From RGIG4097 sp045613765 (GTDB taxonomy: Bacteria > Bacillota > Clostridia > Christensenellales > CAG-917): DNA of 64,000 bases. Below the pieces are notes generated by a model. It saw nothing but the letters and a program-made list of their open reading frames with translations, was not told the origin of the DNA and made no database searches. Positions 26,653-34,421 of the stretch are shown piece after piece (positions within the stretch are counted from its first letter, which is position 1; each line of letters opens with the position of its first letter). The stretch lies in contig JAZLBO010000022.1 in the NCBI GenBank assembly GCA_045613765.1, positions 1 through 64,000 on the forward strand, given 5' to 3'. The position numbers and the translations under genes are program-made.

Positions 26653-27186
26653 TCAAACAGGACTTATAAAAAGAGGTAGATTCGGTGGCGCATAGGTGAA
26701 CGTGACAAAGAGTGCACCTATCACTATTATGACTGTCAATGACAAGACACTCCACACCTTTCTACATCCGCCCTCCGCCCTTTTGAAGAGCATATACTCT
26801 ACGGCGTAGGCGCAGATGTCTGCCCACATAAATATGGATATGTTGAGCCAATCGGGAGATTTGCCAAAGGCTCCGTTGTAGGTGTAAAACACCATGGGGA
26901 TAAACGCAATCCCAACCACTATTCCAACAAGTTTGACGGCAAAAAAGCAAGGGTATTCGTGACGGAAGAAAAACCACTGCACCACACCAAACAACAACAT
27001 TGGCACGTATAATATCTTCATGTGTTGCCACGTGCTTTCATCTATGGCAGAAAAGGGTTTGACAACACCACTTTGCCCCGTCCAGTCGTACAAAAAATGT
27101 AAAACAGTGCCAAGTATCGCCACCGTCAGCACTCCACCAACACACCACCAAAACAATTTATCTCTTGCCGACGCCCTGATTTTCAT
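26653..27186 (-). CDS. DUF6512-like multi-pass membrane protein
   Basis: A 177-residue integral membrane protein with about five hydrophobic segments. The pattern VLHFLYDWTGQSGVVKPFSAIDESTWQHMK resembles the DUF6512 family, whose function is unknown. The ATG at 27186 lacks a clear Shine-Dalgarno. A GTG at 27210 is in frame, and TACACT lies just 6 nt before the ATG, so a leaderless start is possible. It is a stand-alone minus-strand gene, 7 nt upstream of the paralogue 2 promoter. Confidence 0.65.
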   Translation of the reverse strand: MKIRASARDKLFWWCVGGVLTVAILGTVLHFLYDWTGQSGVVKPFSAIDESTWQHMKILYVPMLLFGVVQWFFFRHEYPCFFAVKLVGIVVGIAFIPMVFYTYNGAFGKSPDWLNISIFMWADICAYAVEYMLFKRAEGGCRKVWSVLSLTVIIVIGALFVTFTYAPPNLPLFISPV

Positions 27187-27250
27187 ACAAATAGTGTATG
27201 ATTTCACCACCGCTTTTATACGCTTTCACTCAACTCCCTGCAAAACGGCA

Positions 27251-27290
27251 AAAAAAGCCTAACTTGAACACGCAGTTCAAGTTAGGCTTT
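27251..27290 (-). terminator. Terminator of the candidate toxin/immunity pair
   Basis: AAGCCTAACTTGAAC pairs perfectly with GTTCAAGTTAGGCTT around a 5-nt loop. On the minus strand a T-run follows. It lies about 95 nt beyond the stop at 27386. Confidence 0.85.
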
Positions 27291-27385
27291 GTCTGGTAGA
27301 AAGTTCGGTGTATAAACCGATATTTATATTACGAATATTGATTTATGTAAAATGTTTTGTGGTTAACAAGCCGATTTATGATGAC

Positions 27386-27871
27386 CTATTTTATCACCTT
27401 TAAATCTTCTATTTTAACAGAAATGCAATCCCCATAAAAATTGCCTTTTTCATCAATGCCAGAAAAATCTACTTCTATATAGTTTTGGACAGCAGTGTTG
27501 TTCATTACACATCCTCTGTCACCTTTGGCTATACCCAACTTTGTATATTCTTCCGCATCAACCATCAATTCAACCATGTCATATTCATTAATTACAACTG
27601 GTTGTAAGACATTTGTCGCTTTCTTCAAAATATTCTTTATATTTTCATATAGTTCTTGTTGTATTTTATGCGGCAATTTCTCTTTATCTGCGCTTAAATC
27701 ATGAATGTTTACATCAACTACTGCACAATTGCCTATATTTTGAGGATTAAAAAATAAAACAGAAATGGTGTCTGCATTTTTGCCCATGACAACACCATGC
27801 ATGTCTTTTTGCAAATTATTTTTTATGTATGGTTTTTCATTTGTCAATTTTACCAAATCATACGTTCTCAT
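27386..27871 (-). CDS. DUF4926-like tandem small-beta-domain protein (candidate immunity)
   Basis: A 161-residue soluble acidic protein made of two similar halves. Each begins with a YD(L/M)V.L motif and contains a (H/R)G.V turn, followed by an (I/V)(E/L)(V/F).F-like strand, as in small DUF4926-type beta domains. The start is ATG 27871 or TTG 27880. The latter overlaps the end of the preceding gene, with GGGGG upstream. Its coupling to a DUF6883-like protein suggests an immunity or antitoxin role, which is inference from context. Confidence 0.5.
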   Translation of the reverse strand: MRTYDLVKLTNEKPYIKNNLQKDMHGVVMGKNADTISVLFFNPQNIGNCAVVDVNIHDLSADKEKLPHKIQQELYENIKNILKKATNVLQPVVINEYDMVELMVDAEEYTKLGIAKGDRGCVMNNTAVQNYIEVDFSGIDEKGNFYGDCISVKIEDLKVIK

Positions 27872-28452
27872 TTTATCCAACCCCCAAACGGTGTGGTGTT
27901 CCTGATTTCACCCTCAGGACAAAGCAGCCAACCACTATAAAAAGTTTTTCCATTTAGTTTTATAGGAATTGCCAATCGTTGTCCATTTTTGTCCAAATTC
28001 TTTAATACATAATCCCCTAACAAATATTGATTTATTGCTTGTTTGCAGTATTCGTTTTGTAAATATGAAGAATCATTTATATCAAAACCTAAATCATAAA
28101 ATATTTTGTTTTTACCTTTTGAAACTTCTGTGGCTTTAAAAACATATTCAGTAAATTTTCTTATATCGCATTCTGCTGATGATTTGTTTTTGACCTTTGA
28201 GTATGCTATATCCTTTTTATGGCAGTCGCAATTTTCATGAAGCGGTTGTTCGGGCATATTTCTTGCTGCCAAAAAACAACCATCCAGTGCCGAACAACTC
28301 ATACAGTGGCCAAGCAAAGCCATTATATTACGCAAAATCTCTCTTAACCATTTTGGCTTGTTAGGAATTGAGAAGTGGTCCCACTCTATCCATTGATTAA
28401 AAACAATTTCGCCATCTTTACCAATTTGAATTAAATCATTAAATATACCCAT
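27868..28452 (-). CDS. DUF6883-like protein with Cys/His-rich N-terminus (candidate toxin)
   Basis: A 194-residue protein. The N-terminal half carries HCMSCSALDGCF...NMPEQPLHENCDCHK. This Cys/His cluster resembles the end of phage-head (MuF-like) and polymorphic-toxin domains. The C-terminal part (FYDLGFDINDSSYLQNEYCKQAINQYLLGDYVL...GQRLAIPIKLNG...SGWLLCPEGEIRNTTPFGG) resembles the DUF6883 domain. It could be a small toxin or a detached toxin tip. No signal peptide is present. A GAGGAG lies 13 nt before the ATG; a promoter-like TTGCAT/TATACT overlaps it. Codon composition is AT-rich compared with the housekeeping genes. Confidence 0.5.
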   Translation of the reverse strand: MGIFNDLIQIGKDGEIVFNQWIEWDHFSIPNKPKWLREILRNIMALLGHCMSCSALDGCFLAARNMPEQPLHENCDCHKKDIAYSKVKNKSSAECDIRKFTEYVFKATEVSKGKNKIFYDLGFDINDSSYLQNEYCKQAINQYLLGDYVLKNLDKNGQRLAIPIKLNGKTFYSGWLLCPEGEIRNTTPFGGWIK

Positions 28453-28687
28453 AGTATAACAAATCTCCTCTTAAAATGCAAAAGTTTAGAGAAATAATAG
28501 CGTGTTTCAGTCCTTGCAGCCATGCGTTTTTTTGATTTTCAAAACAACTTGTTATGAAATACTATTTTTTCGTCCAAATAATTGATTAATTAAATGCTAT
28601 CACGAGAATTTTGCATATTCAAGACTTTGTGCCAATTATTTTTTTTAACGCGTTCGGGAAAATCTGCATTGAGAAAACCACCTATTA
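28453..28687. other. AT-rich intergenic region
   Basis: No gene recognised. It contains the upstream region of the candidate toxin gene and ends at the hairpin-rich element. Confidence 0.4.
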
Positions 28688-28818
28688 GGGATTTGTAGCG
28701 AACTTGTGAGCGTAATAGCGAAGCGAGTGTGCTTGCATACGTGAGTGGAGCGCCAGCCTGGCGTGGCAGGGTTCAGTGCCATACAACTATGGCACAGGTG
28801 CATAGCACCAAAATCCCT
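28688..28818. repeat. Hairpin-rich element with inverted ends
   Basis: The 131-bp segment begins AGGGATTT and ends AAATCCCT. Inside are GTGCTTGCA...TGCATAGCAC arms and a TGCCAT-ACAACT-ATGGCA hairpin, plus a small GCGCCAGCCTGGCG stem. It is far more GC-rich than its surroundings. It looks like a MITE-like or structured RNA element. It adjoins the tRNA-Ser terminator. A direct copy of AGGGATTTG also occurs in the tRNA-Ser T-arm (28876-28884). Confidence 0.5.
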
Positions 28819-28828
28819 GCGAAACGAC

Positions 28829-28859
28829 AAAAAAAGGACATCGAGATTGATGTCCTTTT
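28829..28859 (-). terminator. Terminator of tRNA-Ser
   Basis: On the minus strand AAAAGGACATC pairs with GATGTCCTTTT and a T-run follows, a few nt after the tRNA 3' end. Confidence 0.85.
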
Positions 28860-28863
28860 ATTT

Positions 28864-28955
28864 TGGCGGAGAAGCAGGGATTTGAACCCTGGCTACGATT
28901 CTCTCGTACTACTCCCTTAGCAGGGGAGCCCCTTCGGCCTCTTGGGTACTTCTCC
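28864..28955 (-). tRNA. tRNA-Ser (GCT)
   Basis: A 92-nt class II tRNA on the minus strand. The acceptor is GGAGAAG/CTTCTCC, the anticodon stem CTCCC/GGGAG encloses CTGCTAA (anticodon GCT), a long variable arm (TACGA...TCGTA) follows, the T-arm is CAGGG/CCCTG, and CCA is encoded. It decodes AGC/AGU serine codons. Confidence 0.95.
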
Positions 28956-28993
28956 ATATTGCCGAATATTCAGTGCATTTTTAATGCTTGATA

Positions 28994-29022
28994 ATGATAG
29001 CACAGAGAGTGGCTGTTGTCAA
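28994..29022 (-). promoter_or_regulatory. Promoter of tRNA-Ser
   Basis: On the minus strand there is TTGACA, 17 nt and TATCAT, about 40 nt before the tRNA. Confidence 0.75.
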
Positions 29023-29116
29023 TAATTTTTGCCGATTTTCATATTTTATCCTAATACAATTGCTAAAACGGAAGATTATATTGGCTTTGAGCGGGTAGGT
29101 TTCGGTGGCAAAAGGG

Positions 29117-29144
29117 TTGCAATTTTGTTGATGTGTGGTATAAT
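29117..29144 (+). promoter_or_regulatory. Promoter of the 72-residue gene
   Basis: TTGCAA, 16 nt and TATAAT, about 35 nt before the ATG. Confidence 0.65.
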
Positions 29145-29178
29145 GATTTCGAAAAAACAATTTTTTAAGGAGAGAAAT

Positions 29179-29397
29179 ATGGAACAATTCATGCACAAAG
29201 AAGCAATTATCACTGTTGCCGGTAGAGGTGCATCACATGGCACGTTTTATATCGGGAAGATAGTGAATATTGATGGGGATTTTGTTGAAATCGCATATGA
29301 TCCAACAAAAAAAATGAACAGGTTACACCACGATTCTAATGCAACAGGCAGAGCGCTTGTGAACAAGAGATATTTGGTGTACATTGACTTGCTGTAA
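29179..29397 (+). CDS. Hypothetical small protein
   Basis: Not recognised. The 72-residue soluble product contains ITVAGRGASHGTFYIGKIVNIDGDFVEIAYD, probably a small beta-barrel with a KOW/SH3-like pattern, and ends in a basic stretch. The ATG at 29179 is fixed by AAGGAG 7 nt upstream. A longer open frame covers the promoter and is rejected. It has its own promoter and terminator, which supports a real gene. Confidence 0.65.
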   Translation: MEQFMHKEAIITVAGRGASHGTFYIGKIVNIDGDFVEIAYDPTKKMNRLHHDSNATGRALVNKRYLVYIDLL

Positions 29398-29424
29398 TGT
29401 TGTATTAAATATCATCACAAAAAA

Positions 29425-29455
29425 GGAAAGGATGCCCTGCTCGGCATCCTTTTTA
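29425..29455. terminator. Bidirectional terminator
   Basis: AAAGGATGCC pairs with GGCATCCTTT around CTGCTC, with A/T runs on both sides. It lies between convergent genes. Confidence 0.85.
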
Positions 29456-29466
29456 AGTGTTTGATC

Positions 29467-30237
29467 TTAATATATGTTTGGCTCTTTGTATGGTCCTCTT
29501 TCGATACTATTGAGATCTATATAGTAATTGTTGTGATACATATCTGCAAATTTTCGTGCCTCATATCCTTCCCTTTCAAAATAGATATCAACCAAGCAAC
29601 CTGTGTAAAGTTCGAAATTTTCTTCAAAGTATGTGCTTTTGTAGTCAAATCCATCCACAGTACAATAAAAGTGAGGATGTGGTGCAGATATGATTGAGGC
29701 AACGGTTGCCCTAATCTTGACCCCCGTTTCAATGAGTTTTTGTATGCGTTCTTGTTCTTTTCGCTTTCTTATACACGATACAACGGCATAAACGACAATT
29801 GAAAGGAAAATCAAGGAACCTGCAACAATAATCCCTATTGCAAGGCCATAAGATTCTTTTGCATTTGCTATGGGAGTATCGGGGTTGCGCTCATCATACG
29901 TAACGGTGACAGTTTGCCCCACTTTCATTTTAATGTTAGAGCCCGGCAATTTGGCGTCTTCATAAGTTTTGTCATCTACGGTGTAAGTCACATATACGTC
30001 ACGCACTTTCGTAATAATACGCCTTCCGTCCGGTTTTTCTTCTATGGTCTCGTATTCGTCTATTGAAGTTATAACGGCAGATGTTTCTCTATAGTACACC
30101 TTGTCTTTGTTGGTTTTTACAATCATAAAACTGCCTGCCACAACAAATAAAACAGCCACAAGCAACAAGATTATTTTAACATAAATTGGATTTTTCGTTT
30201 TTGCCGGATTCAATATAATCCTTTCATCCTTGGACAT
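29467..30237 (-). CDS. DUF3592-type membrane protein
   Basis: A 256-residue protein with two transmembrane helices (about residues 20-40 and 130-155). Between them lies a beta-rich outer domain (VYVTYTVDDKTYEDAKLPGSNIKMKVGQTVTVTYDERNPDTPI) with the pattern of DUF3592. The cytosolic C-terminal domain is a second small beta domain (GVKIRATVASI...FYCTVDGFDY). The function of the family is unknown. TAGGAG precedes the ATG. It is a single-gene unit with a clear promoter. Confidence 0.7.
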   Translation of the reverse strand: MSKDERIILNPAKTKNPIYVKIILLLVAVLFVVAGSFMIVKTNKDKVYYRETSAVITSIDEYETIEEKPDGRRIITKVRDVYVTYTVDDKTYEDAKLPGSNIKMKVGQTVTVTYDERNPDTPIANAKESYGLAIGIIVAGSLIFLSIVVYAVVSCIRKRKEQERIQKLIETGVKIRATVASIISAPHPHFYCTVDGFDYKSTYFEENFELYTGCLVDIYFEREGYEARKFADMYHNNYYIDLNSIERGPYKEPNIY

Positions 30238-30269
30238 AGTACATCTCCTATTTCAATAATGATAATATT

Positions 30270-30298
30270 ATTTTATCAAAATTTCATAATCTATGCAA
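30270..30298 (-). promoter_or_regulatory. Promoter of the DUF3592-type gene
   Basis: On the minus strand there is TTGCAT, 17 nt and TAAAAT, about 30 nt before the start. Confidence 0.7.
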
Positions 30299-30426
30299 GT
30301 TCTTTGATGCCAACGGCACTTTTTTTTACAACAATCTTGCCATCAATAATTATACGCATATTGACAAAATCGCAGTTTTATTCCATATTTTAACCACAAT
30401 AAAACCCTTGTTTTGTCAATATAATC

Positions 30427-30460
30427 AAAAAAATATCTCTGCTGTTATTGCAGAGATATG
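30427..30460 (-). terminator. Terminator of the small multidrug export gene
   Basis: On the minus strand ATATCTCTGC pairs with GCAGAGATAT and is followed by seven T residues, about 40 nt past the stop. Confidence 0.85.
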
Positions 30461-30500
30461 CTTTGTTTTCGGTTGGTTTTGTGAGTTGATTTTGCTTTTG

Positions 30501-31304
30501 TCAAATCTCGTCTGTGGATGATATGGCATTGTGATTGCGCTGTTCATCCTTGCCGACAACCATGTGTTTATTGCCTGCGTTGTCAATGTATTCCTTTTTG
30601 ATAAGGACTTCTCCGTTTTTGGTTGCTTCCTTTTCGAGCTGGGCAAGTTCATATCCAGAGCGATCGCCGTACTTATCTTTGCCTTCAGCAAGTCTCTTTT
30701 CCTTCTTTGCAAAACTTGTGAGATAGAAAGTGATAAAGAGTGCCACTGCAAGAATAATAAATCCGTACAAAACAAAGTCCGTGTAGCCTTCAGGCACAAG
30801 GGCGACGATAAGTGTCAATATGCCTGCTGCAATGATATTGCCAATAAACACAGACAATGCTGCTTTCCACAACTTAAAGTCCAGTATGCTTGCGATTGCA
30901 CTGCCCGTCCAACTGCCTGTCATGGGCAACGGCACTGCCACAAACACCAAGACACCCCAAAACTTTTTGGCGTCCATAGACAATTTTTTCTTGCCCTTGC
31001 CGTCTTTGTCAAGTTCGGGCGCTCTTTCGTTCAAGTTGTTTTCAAGAGCCTTGCCAAGTTTGCCAAAGGTTTTGCTTTGTTTCATTTTGCGAATAAGGGG
31101 GCGTATGACAAGGATAAGAGGCACAACCATCAATGATGAGCCTGCCACACAACAAAACATCCCTGCCACCATATTCACATCCATGCCACTCATGAATATA
31201 ATTGCCCCACGAAGTTCGATAATGGGGATAATGGATATGATGAACAAGGTCAAGTAATCGTTGCCTGTCAACTCTCTAAAAAATGTGATAATTGTTTCTG
31301 TCAT
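30501..31304 (-). CDS. Small multidrug export family (PF06695-type) membrane protein
   Basis: A 267-residue membrane protein with about six hydrophobic segments. The family signatures are IIPIIELRGAIIF near the N-terminus and VPLPMTGSWTGSAIA in the middle, arranged as two inverted halves resembling DedA-like transport folds. A cytosolic loop rich in Lys and Asp precedes the second half. The charged C-terminal tail is long (about 65 residues). AAGGTG precedes the ATG. Drug export is only a family name; the substrate is unknown. Confidence 0.82.
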   Translation of the reverse strand: MTETIITFFRELTGNDYLTLFIISIIPIIELRGAIIFMSGMDVNMVAGMFCCVAGSSLMVVPLILVIRPLIRKMKQSKTFGKLGKALENNLNERAPELDKDGKGKKKLSMDAKKFWGVLVFVAVPLPMTGSWTGSAIASILDFKLWKAALSVFIGNIIAAGILTLIVALVPEGYTDFVLYGFIILAVALFITFYLTSFAKKEKRLAEGKDKYGDRSGYELAQLEKEATKNGEVLIKKEYIDNAGNKHMVVGKDEQRNHNAISSTDEI

Positions 31305-31371
31305 ATTGCACCTTGAAAGGAATTATATATCAAAAGTTTTCGCCCGTCAACAAAACTCATACCTATTATAC

Positions 31372-31401
31372 TTGCCTAAAACCACCATTATGCATTATAA
31401 T
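31372..31401 (+). promoter_or_regulatory. Promoter of ttcA-like gene (predicts a leaderless mRNA)
   Basis: TTGCCT, 18 nt and TATAAT. The -10 box ends 6 nt before the ATG at 31408, so the transcript would start at or next to the start codon. Confidence 0.6.
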
Positions 31402-31407
31402 AAAAGC

Positions 31408-32154
31408 ATGCAAAAGATACTTTCAGCAATGCGCAGAGCAATCCAAGACTACGATATGATCCAAGACGGCGACAAAATCTTCGTCGGTCTTTCTGGTGGA
31501 AAGGATAGCACGCTGCTTTTGGCAGGCCTGAAGGCCTATCAACGCTTTTCTCCAGAGCGCTTTACCCTTGAGGCCATAACCATTGATATGGGGCTTAAAG
31601 ATGCCAATAAAGAGGAAATGAATGCGTTGACTGCTTGGTGCGAGTCTATGGACGTCCCACATCACGTTGTAAGCACCGATATAGCCGAGATAGTCTTCGA
31701 GGCAAGGCAAGAGTCCAATCCGTGTTCACTGTGCGCTAAAATGCGTCGTGGCGCGTTGAACAGCACTCTCTTGGAACTTGGTGGTGGCAAACTCGCACTT
31801 GGACACAACGCAGATGACGTGGCAGAAACAATGCTCCTTTCATTGCTCTATGAAGGAAGATTCTCTTGTTTCTCCCCCACGGCATATATGGACAAGAAAG
31901 GCGTGCACCTTATCCGTCCTATGATATACCTTGAGGAATATGACGTCCGTAGCACCGTGGATAGACTTGGCTTGCCCATCGTCAACAACCCCTGCCCTAT
32001 GAACCATACAAGCAAGAGAGAGTATGCAAAGGATCTCATCAAGCATATCTGCAAAGATATTCCCTTTGCAAAAGACAGAATACTTGGTGCAATCTACCAC
32101 CCCGAACGCAACAATCTCTGGCAAAAACCCGAAAAGAAAGACGACAAAGAATAA
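31408..32154 (+). CDS. ttcA: TtcA/TilS-superfamily tRNA-thiolation-like ATPase
   Basis: A 248-residue adenine-nucleotide alpha-hydrolase of the TtcA group, which thiolates cytidine 32 in some tRNAs. The PP-loop is VGLSGGKDSTLLL (about residues 25-37), NPCSLCAKMRRG supplies a CxxC, and a third Cys lies in NNPCPMN; these fit the Fe-S-cluster form. GHNADDVAET is conserved. No Shine-Dalgarno precedes the ATG at 31408 and the promoter sits immediately upstream. The frame is open further upstream, which leaves the start slightly uncertain. Tight clustering with other tRNA-sulfur genes is not seen. Confidence 0.82.
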   Translation: MQKILSAMRRAIQDYDMIQDGDKIFVGLSGGKDSTLLLAGLKAYQRFSPERFTLEAITIDMGLKDANKEEMNALTAWCESMDVPHHVVSTDIAEIVFEARQESNPCSLCAKMRRGALNSTLLELGGGKLALGHNADDVAETMLLSLLYEGRFSCFSPTAYMDKKGVHLIRPMIYLEEYDVRSTVDRLGLPIVNNPCPMNHTSKREYAKDLIKHICKDIPFAKDRILGAIYHPERNNLWQKPEKKDDKE

Positions 32155-32178
32155 TCAAACAAATAACAATGACAATAT

Positions 32179-32206
32179 AAAAAGACGGAACACTCCGTCT
32201 TTTTTC
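32179..32206 (+). terminator. Terminator of ttcA-like gene
   Basis: AAAGACGGA pairs with TCCGTCTTT around ACAC and is followed by T. Confidence 0.85.
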
Positions 32207-32249
32207 TTTTATCAACCGTGATTTGCTCGCCTTCGTATTTCAGCAACAC

Positions 32250-32282
32250 AAAAAAACACCGACAATTCAGTCGGTGTTTTAA
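32250..32282 (-). terminator. Terminator of the ribosomal protein operon
   Basis: On the minus strand AAACACCGAC pairs with GTCGGTGTTT followed by a T-run, just after rplQ. It closes the long rpsJ-to-rplQ run. Confidence 0.88.
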
Positions 32283-32295
32283 TGTTGGTTATCAA

Positions 32296-32799
32296 TTAGA
32301 TGAGTTTGACAATAACTCTTTGTGCTGCGTCACCACGGCGAAGGTCGAGTTTCAAGATACGTGTGTATCCGCCACCTTGGCCAAGTTCGTTTGCACGTGC
32401 ATCGTATTTGGGTGCGTATTCTCTGAAAATCTTTTCAATGAGAGGGTGTTTGACATCCTTAATACGTGCGATAAATGCTGCCTTGCTTTCTTTGTCTTCA
32501 CGTTGTGCTTGAAGATCACGAAGTTCTGCCATAAGACGACGACGTGCTGCAAGTTTCTTGACACCGTCATTGGTGAATTCTTTTGCAACTTTGTTGCCTT
32601 TTGCGTCTGTGACTGTCTTTGTCACTTTGACGTCATCTTGATATGTGCGAATTGCAAGGGTGATATACTTTTCAGCAAGTGCTCTCACTTCTTTTGCTCT
32701 GTCCAAAGTGGTTTCGATTTGGCCGTACCAGAGAAGTTCAGAAACTTGGTTGCGAAGCATTGCCATTCTTTGATCTGTAGGTCTACCTAATTTACGCAT
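32296..32799 (-). CDS. rplQ: Ribosomal protein bL17
   Basis: Large-subunit protein near the exit-tunnel mouth. The N-terminus RKLGRPTDQRMAMLRNQVSELLWYGQIETT is typical. At 167 residues it is longer than the usual 110-130. An insertion of roughly 40 residues (about 45-90, VTKTVTDAKGNKVAKEF...) and a middle extension precede the conserved GGYTRILKLDLRRGDAAQ end. It lies 10 nt after rpoA and is last in the operon. Confidence 0.96.
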   Translation of the reverse strand: MRKLGRPTDQRMAMLRNQVSELLWYGQIETTLDRAKEVRALAEKYITLAIRTYQDDVKVTKTVTDAKGNKVAKEFTNDGVKKLAARRRLMAELRDLQAQREDKESKAAFIARIKDVKHPLIEKIFREYAPKYDARANELGQGGGYTRILKLDLRRGDAAQRVIVKLI

Positions 32800-32809
32800 T
32801 GTGTTCCTC

Positions 32810-33760
32810 CTAGTCCTCTTGTGCCTTCAAGCTGAGACCAAGGTCTTCAAGCTTCTTTTGGACTTCTTCAAGAGATTTTCTGCCGAGATTTCTTACTTTG
32901 AGCATATCGTCTTCTGTACGATGTGTAAGATCACCGACTGTATGAATATTTGCACGTTTCAAGCAGTTGTATGAACGGACTGAAAGGTCAAGATCTTCGA
33001 TTGACATTTCGAGGGTCTTTTGGCTTTCGTCTTCGCCTTCTGACTTGATAAACGTATTGTCACGCATTCCATCAACAAGGTCAATAAAGAGATTGAGATG
33101 TTCGTTCATGACTTTTGCTGCAAGTGAAGCGATTTCAGTTGCAGATGTTGTGCCGTCTGTTGTAACTTCAAGTGTGAGTTTGTCGTAGTCGATGCTTTGT
33201 TCGACACGAGTTGCTTCCACTGTGTAGTTGGCTTTGACAACGGGGGTGAAGATGCTATCCACGGGAATATAACCAATAGGTTCATAGATGTCCTTGTTGC
33301 GATCTGCAGGGACGTAGCCTCTGCCGTATCCAACGTAGATGGTCATATCCAACTTGCCACCTTCATCAAGGGTGCAGATTGTTTGTTCAGGGTTGAGGAC
33401 TGAAATGCCTGTGGGCAAATCAATGTCCCCTGCCTTCACTGTGCCGACTTCGTCTGCATAGAGATGAACTTCGGTTTTTGTTGTGCTGGGCACGTCAACC
33501 TTGAAACGAACAGTCTTGATGTTGAGGATAATTTCGGTCACTTCTTCCTTGACGCCTTTGATGGTTGAAAACTCGTGGTCCACTCCGTCGATCTTGATGC
33601 CAACTGCTGCGGCACCGGGGAGTGCAGAGAGGAGAATTCTTCTCAAGCAATTTCCGAGAGTTGTACCAAAACCTCTGTCCAAAGGTTCGACTACGAACTT
33701 TGCATAATTTCCGCTTTTGGTTTCCTCGAGATTTATCTTGGGTTTCTTGATTTCCATCAT
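32810..33760 (-). CDS. rpoA: RNA polymerase alpha subunit
   Basis: A 316-residue subunit that nucleates polymerase assembly. The N-terminal dimerisation domain has FVVEPLDRGFGTTLGNCLRRILLSALPGAA. A linker rich in Glu and Ser follows. The C-terminal domain for UP-element and activator contacts is complete (LDLSVRSYNCLKRANIHTVGDL...VRNLGRKSLEEV). GGAGGA lies about 12 nt before the start. It sits between rpsD and rplQ as is usual in Bacillota. Confidence 0.98.
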   Translation of the reverse strand: MMEIKKPKINLEETKSGNYAKFVVEPLDRGFGTTLGNCLRRILLSALPGAAAVGIKIDGVDHEFSTIKGVKEEVTEIILNIKTVRFKVDVPSTTKTEVHLYADEVGTVKAGDIDLPTGISVLNPEQTICTLDEGGKLDMTIYVGYGRGYVPADRNKDIYEPIGYIPVDSIFTPVVKANYTVEATRVEQSIDYDKLTLEVTTDGTTSATEIASLAAKVMNEHLNLFIDLVDGMRDNTFIKSEGEDESQKTLEMSIEDLDLSVRSYNCLKRANIHTVGDLTHRTEDDMLKVRNLGRKSLEEVQKKLEDLGLSLKAQED

Positions 33761-33783
33761 AATATTTTAATCCTCCAAAGCGC

Positions 33784-34407
33784 TTATTTAGAATACAATT
33801 CGACGATGAGATGTTCCTTGATGTCTGCGTCAACGTCTGCTCTTTCAGGAAGTGCTACGACCTTGCCGTTGAGGTTTTCATTGTCCCATTCAAGCCACTT
33901 GACAAGGCTGAGGTTCTTGACTTCTTTTGCTGCTTGCCAGAGTGTCATATCTTTCTTGTTTTCTTTGACTGCGATAATATCGCCTGCTTTTACGAGATAT
34001 GAAGGAATGTCCACTGTCTTGCCGTTGACTGTGATGTGGCCGTGGTTTACGATTTGGCGTGACATTGCTCTTGATGAGCCGAGGCCAAGACGGTAAACAA
34101 CGTTGTCGAGTCTGCGTTCGATAAGGACGAGCATGTTTTCACCTGTGATACCACGCATTTCAGTTGCCTTTGTGTAGTACTTGAGGAATTGCTTTTCGCT
34201 TACGCCGTAGATTCTCTTTGCCTTTTGCTTTTCACGGAGTTGGACTGAATATCCTGATGCTTTCTTTCTGCTCTTGCCGTGTTGTCCGGGAGGTGCAAAC
34301 TTTGTGAGAAGTGTACACTTGTCAGAATTACATTTTTCGCCTTTCAAATAAAGCTTGCAGCCTTCGCGTCTGCAAAGACGGCAGCTGGGTCCTGTATATT
34401 TAGCCAT
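33784..34407 (-). CDS. rpsD: Ribosomal protein uS4
   Basis: 16S-binding assembly initiator, 207 residues. The N-terminus holds four cysteines (PSCRLCRREGCKLYLKGEKC...), the zinc-binding form. RRLDNVVYRLG and the S4 RNA-binding domain follow. Placing rpsD inside the alpha operon is the clostridial arrangement. In Bacillus it is separate. Confidence 0.98.
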   Translation of the reverse strand: MAKYTGPSCRLCRREGCKLYLKGEKCNSDKCTLLTKFAPPGQHGKSRKKASGYSVQLREKQKAKRIYGVSEKQFLKYYTKATEMRGITGENMLVLIERRLDNVVYRLGLGSSRAMSRQIVNHGHITVNGKTVDIPSYLVKAGDIIAVKENKKDMTLWQAAKEVKNLSLVKWLEWDNENLNGKVVALPERADVDADIKEHLIVELYSK

Positions 34408-34421
34408 ATTATTACCTCCGA

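Noticed and set aside
30531..31257. Long plus-strand ORFs opposite the small multidrug export gene
   Set aside because: They are antisense to a gene with clear membrane-protein motifs and have no binding site.
32218..32790. 190-codon plus-strand ORF opposite rplQ
   Set aside because: Cys/Phe-rich antisense frame of a ribosomal protein gene.
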